NCBI GenBank assembly: GCA_026545225.1
Contig: CM048848.1
Coordinates: forward strand, 22,918,806-22,982,805
DNA from: Cornus controversa
Taxonomy: Eukaryota; Streptophyta; Magnoliopsida; Cornales; Cornaceae
Reading direction: 5' to 3'
Length of the DNA stretch: 64,000 nt
Shown here: piece by piece, positions 56,131 through 64,000 of the stretch
Numbering within the stretch: the stretch's first letter is position 1
How the letters are laid out: each line of letters begins with the position of its first letter
Program-made: the position numbers and the translations under genes
The notes under the pieces: model-generated
Database searches by the model: none
The model's input: the letters and a program-made list of their open reading frames with translations, nothing else
What the model was told of the DNA's origin: nothing

Positions 56131-58749
56131 GACCACAACCACAACCGAGGATTGACCTACTCTAGGTTATTCAACCACACTTTCCCGTTTCCTCACAATG
56201 GCATCATATATGGATTTCGAACATATAACAACCGAACATTCAATGTTCATGCCTCACAATGCCTAAACTAGTTAAAAGAACATAGCATGCATTTCATCTC
56301 CACATAAACCCATATATAACCACATATGTGTCATTTCCCTCCCATATATGCAATATGGATGCATATATACATAGCATAATATTTTCATGCATCAACCCAT
56401 GCCTATGAATACTAAAGAGAAGTATTTAGCATGTTTTTCATCACATTCCAACACATATAGCACATACATGTTCCAAGACTTGCATAACACCTCACATATG
56501 CAAAACACTTTAACTTTAGCACGTTTTTATCATGCTACAACCAATGCATACATTCGATATATAAATAAAGCTAGCATGCATCTCATATTCACGTTCCCAC
56601 ATATAAACACGTATATGTCTAATCCTGCACATAAGTCCTATATGCACGTATACTAGCATAAAAATAGTCATGCTCTCATTCAATGCATGTATTCACTATA
56701 AGTAGTCAACATGCATTCCAATCACAATGTATATAAACACATATATATTACATCACTCACATATGTAATGAGAACATATAGAACACCTAGCATATCATAA
56801 TCTTGCTTTGCAAATGCCCGCCAAAAGTTATATTCATACTTAGCATGCATTTCTACCACTACACCCATATACATAATCACACATATATACTGAACATCAT
56901 GCATAAGAGCCACATATGCATACAAGACAACACATAGCTAAACAGGTATTATTTAGCATGCTTTTTACATGATTCAATCAATACTGCACATGCATATCAC
57001 GATGCAAATAGGCGATAAATTTAAACATGCCATCGCTCCCCAAACCACACATATATACATATATACATATATATATGTACTCTCATATCCCATGTATGTA
57101 CAACATCCACCTATACCCATATATATATAAGCACCTATATATATATGTATATATACATACCACATATGATTAAATTAAGACATATGTAAATTACTCAACG
57201 TAAGTAAAATATATGTATGAGATAGAGGCAAGAATCAACTTGCCTTAAGTCCTGCTTTCATCACTTCGTGCCTGCAAATCGGCCTGCTTCCAAGCCTGAT
57301 TCAGTCCTGTGTCGAAGTCCACACGAACAATCTATCAGACCACTTCGTTTCCTTTTTAATTTTCATGCTTGGCCCAATTCATGTCGTGGCCCAATCCTCA
57401 TCATAACCCAATTCCAAGTTCAAGCCCAAACCTCTCAATCCACATCATCAACCATGACGGTCCAAATAGCCTCACACAACCGTCTGACCCCACTACCAAA
57501 AACACCTCCACAACAGAGTCAAACCACCACCAAAGGCCAACTGAAGCTACCATGGCCACACCCGAGTCCACTATCAAAGCTACCGTGGACGAACCCAGCC
57601 AATCATCAAACCAATTAATTTGTAGATCTCCAACATTGCAGCCCAAAAAAATGTGGCTGCTTAAACAAATCCAACAACTACATACCAAACAATCCACAAC
57701 CAAACACCACCCCAATCAAGCCGTGCGCACCATCGTCGGGCCATCCGAAGCCAACCCAGATACGACCCAATAACCACTGCTAAAAACCACCACCAACCAC
57801 CATAGACCCTCACCTCAACTATGAAAACCCAATACCGGAGATCCACAACCCTCGGCCAAGAAATCCCAGCCGCTGTCAACAACCCACAAGCTTTACCCAT
57901 GGAATTCGAAGCTCCCATTTGGATCTGACCCACGAACAAAGAGTGTTCGAGCGAACACCACTTGAACCACCCCCACAGCCACCATCAGCCGCTATAAATC
58001 GACCCACCACCAACCACTACCATGGCCAGAACAGCTACTACCGAACGGACCCACGAGCTACCGGAGCGTCGTCAATCTCCTCCACCGAACCAGCAAACCC
58101 AGCTGAAACCACCACCGTGCTCACCTACAACCACCGCCTTCAGCCACTGCCACCAACCGTGGCTGGTCGTCGAGAGACCCAAGTCGGAGCAGCCGCCGGA
58201 GCACCGAAGCTCCATCTCCTCTCTCGACGTCACTCTCTCTTTCTCTCTCTACCGATCCCACTCTCGGCTTCTCTCTCCCCAACTTCTCCTTCTCTCTCTT
58301 CTTTTTCTTTTCTTTTTCCTTTTCTTCTTTTCCTTTTCTTTTCTTTTCTTTTTCTTTTTCTTTCAGCCAGCCGAGACCACTTTTGGTCTCTTTTCTTCTT
58401 CTTTTCTTTTGGTCCACACACTTTTGTCCACCACTCACAGCCACATATATATATAATACATAAAATATATATATATATTTTTATCACATGGGCATCTAAT
58501 ACACATATACTTGTAATCATGCATATGCACCCACATTTCTTCATAATTGCATACAAGCCCACCATATATTTATAATTAAATATAAATATAGGTACTATGT
58601 ATATATATTTAGATATATATATATATATACATACACCTTCCACTTGTATGGAAATATATCCACACCCTTTCCGGAATTTAATTAATCCGAAAAAATTTAA
58701 TTCGGTCAAAATTTAACCGGAACCGGTCAAAATAATTCCGGTCCTTACA

Positions 58750-58754
58750 ACTTT
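58750..58754 (+). repeat. TSD ACTTT, right copy of the outer solo LTR
   Basis: This is an exact copy of 51360-51364. Confidence 0.88.
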
Positions 58755-59529
58755 ATTCTCATAAGGATAGCAGATTCACTCTACACCATCAGTGCCCTTA
58801 CCCATTGGATCCTCATGATCTACAATGGTATGGCACTAGTGCTATCAGCCTGGTTATTATCATATTGAGTGTCCTTAAAGGCAGATAGTGGTCCGCAGAA
58901 GAGAGCAGACTTCTTTCTATTATCACTAGCCTAGTCATCTCAGGGCTAATTATCCCTGGAGATAGAGCTTATAGAGTAGGACCGGGTCACAGTAGCGTTA
59001 TGCTTAGTCCACAGCGAGTCAGTCTAGTCCTAGGGCTTTACCACCACCTCAGCAAGTTCAGTCTGCACATGGTTCTTAAGGTATAAGAGAGGCCGCTACT
59101 AGTGCATCTAACCAATAGTTTGAGCATCCAGGTATTAGCCAACAGGGTCAGAGAGCATAAGGTTATGCATTCACACTTACACAGACATATGCCCCAATAG
59201 GACCGTCACTTGTCTGGGGTATTTTCTTCATTTTTAGCTCATGGGATAGGGTATTGGTTGATTCGGGTGCATCCCATTTATTCACATCTATCGCATTTGC
59301 ATTTACTTTGGGTTTGGTGATGTCCTCATTAGCTACAATTTTGTCTGTTGATATTCCAGTTGGAGGTAGAGTCACTCTGGTTAGAGTTTGTCGGCCTTGC
59401 GAGATTGAGATTTCAAGACGTCGATTAGTGGTTGACTTCATTCTTCTAGACATGACTAGCTTTGATGTTATCTTGGGTATGGATTGGTTGTCTACTTTTA
59501 GAGCCACTATCGATTATTATCGTAGGTAG
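58755..59529 (+). pseudogene. Tekay/Del gag end and aspartic protease, degraded
   Basis: Gag sequence resumes after the insertion, but I see no intact zinc knuckle. The protease is clear at 59254-59510: the catalytic motif VDSGASHLF at about 59256, then RRLVVDFILLDMTSFDVILG. The frame stops at 59527-59529. Confidence 0.75.
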
Positions 59530-60156
59530 GTGACGGTGTGTGCACCGAAGGGGGATTGTTTTTGCTTTATGGGAGACCAAGATGACTTTTACACATCCTT
59601 ATTGCATAGTTCTGGTAGCCAGAATGGAGTGAGTTACTTCTTAGTTAGTTTATTAGTTGAGGAAGGAGATATGACACATAGGGAATTTCCTTTTGTGGTT
59701 TGTGACTTTGAGGATGTGTTTCTGGGGGATTTAACGATGTTACCACTGCAATGGGAAGTTATATTCACTATTGATCTTAATCCCGATACCGCACCTATCT
59801 CTATAGCACTGTACCATATGGCACCAGTAGAATTGAATGAGTTAAAGGATAAATTGCAAGACTTGTTTGACAAGGGATTTGTACGACCGAGTACATCGCT
59901 TTGGGGAGCTCTAGTACTATTTGCTAAAAAGAAGGACGGATCCTTGCAACTATGTATCAGTTACCAAAAATTAAATCGAGCAACGATCAAGAACAAGTAT
60001 CCCTTGCCAAGGATAGATGACTTAGTTGATCAATTAAAGGGTTCCAAATGTTTCTCAAAAATTGACTTGAGGTTGGGATATTACCAGTTAAGGGTAAAGG
60101 ATGAAGATATATCGAAGACCACTTTCGCACTCGATATGGACACTACGAGTTCCTAG
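59530..60156 (+). pseudogene. Tekay/Del reverse transcriptase, N-terminal part
   Basis: It contains [36 protein letters not shown] and the [13 protein letters not shown] palm segment of Ty3/gypsy RT. A frameshift near 60130 leads to a stop at 60154. The rest of the RT continues in another frame. Confidence 0.8.
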
Positions 60157-60572
60157 TGATGCTATTTGGGTTGACGAATGCACTGACAGCTTTCAAGGAC
60201 CTAATAAATTGGGTCTTTAGTGCTTACTTGGATATATTTTTTGTGGTGTTTATGGATGACATCCTAGAGTACTCATTATCGGAAGAGGAGCATGAGGAAC
60301 ACTTGAGGATAGTATTACAACTTTTGAGGGAACATCGACTATATGCTAAGTATAAGAAATGTGAATTTTGGCTAATGGAGGTAAAGTTCCTCAAGCATGT
60401 AGTGTCGGGAGGAGAAGTCTCTATAGATCCTTCGAAGGTTGAAGCCATGATGAGTTGGGAAAGACCAAAGAGCGTGTTTGAAATCTATAGTTTCTTAGGC
60501 TTAGGTGGATACTACAGATGCTTCGTGAGGGATTTCTCACGATTGGCAGCACCCATGACACGACTTACTTGA
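60157..60572 (+). pseudogene. Tekay/Del reverse transcriptase, catalytic part
   Basis: It continues with [18 protein letters not shown] and the catalytic FMDD box (60249-60260), then the thumb segment [20 protein letters not shown] stop follows at 60570-60572 before RNase H. Confidence 0.82.
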
Positions 60573-61068
60573 AAAGAGGTAAATTTTGTGTGGAGTGAAG
60601 CTTGTGAATATGTATTCATGGAGTTGAAGAGTAGATTGACTTTCGCTCCAATCTTAATTATTCCCAAACGTTGCTTGGGGTACGTGATCTATTGTGATGC
60701 TTCAAGAGATGGTTTAGGTTGTGTTTTGATGCAAACCAAGAGGGTAATAGCATATGGCTCCTGACAGTTGAAGACACACGAGCAAAATTACCTTACTCAT
60801 GATTTGGAGTTAGCGGCGTTAATTTTTTGCATTAAAGGCATGGAGGCATTACTTGTATGGGAAAAAATTTTAAGTGTTCTGTAATCACAAAAGTTTGAAG
60901 TACCTTTTTTCACAAAAGGACTTGAATATGAGGCAACGGAGATGGGTGAAGTATATGAAAGATTATGACTTTGTTCTACAATACCACCTGGGAAAGGCTA
61001 ATGTTGTAGCCGATGCCTTGAGTAGAAAGTCACATGTTAGCTTGGCAAGCATTACAATCTATGAATGA
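60573..61068 (+). pseudogene. Tekay/Del RNase H, degraded
   Basis: YCDASRDGLGCVLMQ-type sequence starts near 60693 (VIYCDASRDGLG). The end has [12 protein letters not shown] and the RNase H tail [13 protein letters not shown]. Stops and a frameshift near 60860 break it. Confidence 0.75.
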
Positions 61069-62230
61069 AAAATGATGGAGGATATCTCAGAATGGAATTA
61101 AATTTTAGTGATGATGGGGAAGTAGCAACGTTGTTCACACTTATTGCTCAACCAACACTAGTGAATAGGGTGATTGAGGAACAACGACAGGATAAGGAGA
61201 TGGAAACTATTCATCCTCGGATTTTGAGCAATGAAATGGTAGAAGCTTGGACTGTTCATTTCAATGGGGGTTTAAGATTCAAATAGAATATGGTTGTACC
61301 ATTGACTTGCAAGGATGATGAACTTAGAGAGTTTCATAACTCTAGACATGTGGTCCACCCCAGTGGGACCAAAATGTATCACAATCTATATTAACAATAT
61401 TGGTGGAAGGGAATGAAAAGAGATGTTGCTCAGTTTGTGCAAAAATTCTTTACTTTTTAACAAGTGAATGTGGAGCATCAAAGAGCGGCGGGATTGTTAT
61501 AACCATTACCAGTAGCAATGTAGAAGTGGGAACATGTCACCATGGACTTCGTGATGGGACTTCCGAGGTCAAAGAAGGGCCACGACGCTGTTTGGGTTGT
61601 TGTTGATAGATTGACCAAAGCGGCTCATTTTTTTCCTATTCGGGGTGACCGATGATGTAGATGTTTCAAGTCAATTGTATATTGAGCAAATTTTGAGACT
61701 TCATGGCATACCAATTTCTATTGTGTTGGATAGAGACCCATGGTTCATGTCATGATTCTAGCATAGTTTTTAGGCCGCTCTTGACACCAATCTCCATTTT
61801 AGTACAGCTTTTTATCCTCAGACAGATGATCAATCTGAGAGGACTATTCAAATTCTTGAGGATACGCTTCAGGCATGTACTTTGGATTTTAAAGGTAGTT
61901 GGGAGTACTACTTGCCATTGGCAGAATTTGCTTATAACAATAGCTACCAAGCTAGTATCGAAATGACACCTTGTAGATCGCCCGTGTGTTGGACCAAAGT
62001 TGGTGAGGCAGTGGCTTTGGGACCCAACAAAGTCTGAGAGACCACAGAAAAGATCAAGTTGATAAGAGAACGATTGATTATAGCTCAAAGTCATCAGAAG
62101 AGCTATGCTGATTAGAGGCGGCGTCCTTTGGCTTTTGAGGTGGGAAACCATATTTTCTTGAAGGTCTCGTCACAGAAGGGATTGATGCAGTTTGGGCATA
62201 GTGGCAAGCTATTTCTATGATTTATTGGTC
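61069..62230 (+). pseudogene. Tekay/Del integrase, degraded
   Basis: Pieces of the zinc-binding region (HPSGTKMYHNLY) and catalytic core (VWVVVDRLTKAAHFFPIR near 61590) lie in different frames. So do the core's end (STAFYPQTDDQSERTIQILE, about 61800-61860) and LPLAEFAYNNSYQ. The catalytic residues are scattered over several frames, so no active enzyme could be made. Confidence 0.75.
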
Positions 62231-62562
62231 CGTTTAAAATTCTAGAATGTGTTGGTGAGGTTGCATACTGGTTGTCATTGCCACCACAAATGTCAAGTGT
62301 ACACAATGTGTTTCATGTTTTCATGTTGAGGAAGTATGAATCAGATCCTTCACATGTACTTGATTGGATGAATCTTGAGGTGGGTGAAGATGTATCATAT
62401 GAGGAGGGATCGGTAAAGATCATGAACTCTAGAGAGCAAGTGCTTCGAGGCAAAAACATTTCGTTGGCCAAAGTACTTTGCAGACACCACGAAGTCGAGG
62501 AGGCTACGTGGGACTGGGACCAAGAAGTTCGCTTGAAGTATCCCACGTTATTTGCTAATTAA
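62231..62562 (+). pseudogene. Tekay/Del integrase C-terminus with chromodomain-type tail
   Basis: The open frame has the PFKI-type segment, SSVHNVFHVFMLRKY, then the chromodomain-like region: MNSREQVLRGKNISLAKV, HHEVEEATWDWDQEVRLK and YPTLFAN. It ends TAA at 62560. This tail places the element in the Tekay/Del chromovirus lineage, where it is thought to direct integration to particular chromatin. Confidence 0.8.
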
Positions 62563-62584
62563 GGTACTTCTTAACGTTGAGAAC

Positions 62585-62608
62585 AAAATTTCTTGAAGGA
62601 CGGGAGGT
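62585..62608 (+). promoter_or_regulatory. Tekay polypurine tract
   Basis: AAGGACGGGAGGT precedes the 3' LTR, matching the LARD tract AAGGAGGGGAGGT at 14915-14928. Confidence 0.82.
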
Positions 62609-63837
62609 TGTAAGGACCGTGACCATTTTTGGCTGCTTTCCCTTTAATTTCATTTATTGTTATAATGATGCTTTAAATGATTTTTTATGTGTTTTAAATG
62701 TAAAATACATGTTTAGATAACTTATTTAAGGTTTATTAAAGTTTTTGGAGCATTTGACAAAAGTTGACTTTTTCGGGTTTGGTTGACCCGGGCTCGCAGG
62801 TCCCGTTAATCCAAAAAATCCAAAAAGTGTTAGAATGACTTCAAATTTGGAGTTACGAAACTCTGAAAATGAGCACGAGAAGGTTTGGAGAAAAGGTGAT
62901 GACATTTTTTTGAATAAGAGTAGGTTATATTGTTATAAATAGTAAAATAAGAGAATTCATTTCATTCTTTCTCCTTCAACAGCAATGAGTGAGCCTATAT
63001 ATATATATATATATGTATCTTCATCACCTTCCTTTTTCTTCATTAAATTAGAGGGTCTTAAGGTAAGAATTAGAAGAAGCCGAAGAAGAGAGAAACGATC
63101 TGCGCACTGAGGGCTCGAGTTTGTCCAATCAAAATCATCTTTGGACAAAGTTAAGTTTTTAGGAGATTTTAGCTTCGAATTGAGGTAGGGGTATTCTCTC
63201 TATCTTATCATCGATTTTTTTGGAATTGAGGTGGGTTGTATTGTTTAGTATGTTTAGAATTACTAGAATGTGAGTCTTGCACTTTTAATTGGATCAATTC
63301 ATGATAATTGATGAAGTTGTAGAATTCATGTGCATTGAATTGTGTTTATATACTTAAGTGTTGTTAATTGTAAAGGAATGTTGCCTTATGACATAAATTA
63401 TAGTGTAGAGACCATGTTATGCATAATGCATGTTATATGCTTGATAATATGCATGAAAATGGTCATTTCTTCAAATGTTACATTGTTATATGTATAGAAT
63501 TACATTTTTTTGCATGTGAATTAAATGGCTTATAATGCACTTGACTTATTGAATTGTTGCATTGTGATATGCATGGAATTACATGTTTTAGCATATGGAT
63601 TAAGTGGCCTATGATGCACTTGAAATTTTATGTGTTGCCATACTTGAAACCTATGTGATTGGTTGTTGATTTTGGGAGTAAGTTGGAAATGAAAAAGGGC
63701 TTTGAGCCCAGAACTTGGCCAAGAGGTTTTGTCTAGACCTTCAAGTTAGTAGCCCATGAATTAGAATATTTAGGTTTTGTCTAGACTCTCGAGTTTTATC
63801 CCGTGAAGCAGAATATTTGGGAAAATTGCTCAAAAAG
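62609..63837 (+). mobile_element. Tekay/Del 3' LTR, first part
   Basis: It starts TGTAAGGACCGTGACC and parallels 47981-49240 with many substitutions and a missing segment of about 70 bp near 62850. It is interrupted at 63838 by another LTR; the rest lies beyond the window. Confidence 0.85.
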
Positions 63838-64000
63838 TGTCACGCCCAGGAATCCAGACCGTCGGAACTCTCGCGGACCGACCCGAATCCTGAGTGTGAA
63901 CCCATCCATTAAGCCCTAATGGACCATTTTAATCTTTCATCACCACAAAATTCTAGTCACCCATTTGTATTTACCTATACACAAGTTAACATCACCTAGC
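63838..64000 (-). mobile_element. Start of an inverted Tekay-type LTR, cut by the window end
   Basis: It begins TGTCACGCCCAGGAATCC and follows the reverse complement of the right end of the solo LTR at 1404-3913 (down to about 3750), including CGGACCGACCCGAATC. The likely TSD on this side is AAAAG (63833-63837). Whether it is a solo LTR or a full element cannot be seen. Confidence 0.85.

Larger units (their letters stand above)
51365..58749 (-). mobile_element. Outer inverted solo LTR (LARD LTR family), about 4.04 kb plus nested insert
   Basis: On the plus strand it starts TGTCACGCCCCG and ends GGTCCTTACA, the reverse complement of the LARD LTR ends. ACTTT duplications flank it (51360-51364 and 58750-58754). 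It is broken after 198 bp by the inner solo LTR and resumes at 54906. Its landmarks match the LARD LTR: TATA near 58575, pyrimidine tract at 58225-58365, hairpin array at about 55815-56130. Confidence 0.9.
47981..64000 (+). mobile_element. Old Tekay/Del chromovirus, interrupted and cut by the window end
   Basis: The 5' LTR is at 47981-50345, then PBS, broken gag, a 7.4-kb inverted insertion, then protease, RT, RNase H, integrase, a chromodomain-type C-terminus, a polypurine tract and the 3' LTR from 62609. LTR divergence is high (many substitutions plus a deletion of about 70 bp in the 3' LTR), so it is much older than the elements of the first nest. Its target is the old Athila gag. Confidence 0.88.

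Noticed and set aside
57919..58575. 218-codon plus-strand open frame
   Set aside because: It is the homologous pyrimidine tract of the inverted outer LTR, with no domain; frame and composition are explained by the repeat.
1..64000. tRNA, rRNA or other structured RNA genes
   Set aside because: I looked for tRNA A/B boxes and rRNA signatures on both strands by eye and saw none outside the primer-binding sites; a tRNAscan or Infernal run would be needed to exclude small ones.

Overview
This window is plant nuclear DNA, almost certainly from an angiosperm, and it is repeat-dominated. The tRNA-Asp and tRNA-iMet primer-binding sites, the Athila-type and chromodomain Tekay/Del-type Ty3/gypsy elements, a TRIM, PIF/Harbinger-like and Mutator-like MITEs, and a FAR1-related pseudogene all fit a plant. 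I find no intact host protein gene, no rRNA or tRNA gene and no CRISPR array. The species cannot be named from the sequence.

Left part (1-7126): AT-rich DNA with one candidate host exon, an old Athila-type 3' remnant, a 2,510-bp Tekay-type solo LTR with a perfect 5-bp target-site duplication (TSD), and a decayed Athila-type LTR.

First nest (7127-31126): a complete Athila-type element (1,416-bp LTRs, TSD CCTAC, about 4 LTR differences by eye) carries gag-pol with two in-frame TGA codons and a GC-rich third ORF. That ORF has what looks like its own promoter and a 5'-UTR intron. A non-autonomous Tekay-like LARD (8251-19193, LTRs of 4,263 and 4,265 bp, TSD ATGTG, only about two substitutions between LTRs) sits inside the Athila 5' LTR. 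The Athila itself lies at the 3' end of a FAR1-RELATED SEQUENCE (FRS) pseudogene on the minus strand (31132-33360).

Middle (34.9-45.1 kb): a terminal-inverted-repeat (TIR) element containing a TRIM, copia fragments, two PIF/Harbinger-like elements with 3-bp TAA/TTA TSDs, and two Mutator-type MITEs with 9-bp TSDs.

Second nest (45164 to the window end): an old Athila-type LTR and broken gag are interrupted by an old chromodomain Tekay/Del element (from 47981). That element's gag is split by an inverted solo LTR (51365-58749), which is itself split by another inverted solo LTR (51563-54900). The Tekay 3' LTR is hit again by an inverted LTR starting at 63838. TSDs support each of the completed insertions.

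The least explained signals are: (i) hairpin arrays at a fixed place in the Tekay-type LTRs, whose stems differ between units but stay complementary; (ii) family-specific clusters of short interrupted palindromes in nearly every LTR family, including a second cluster directly upstream of the putative internal promoter of the Athila third ORF; and (iii) a hairpin-array block shared between two otherwise different LTR families, implying LTR recombination.
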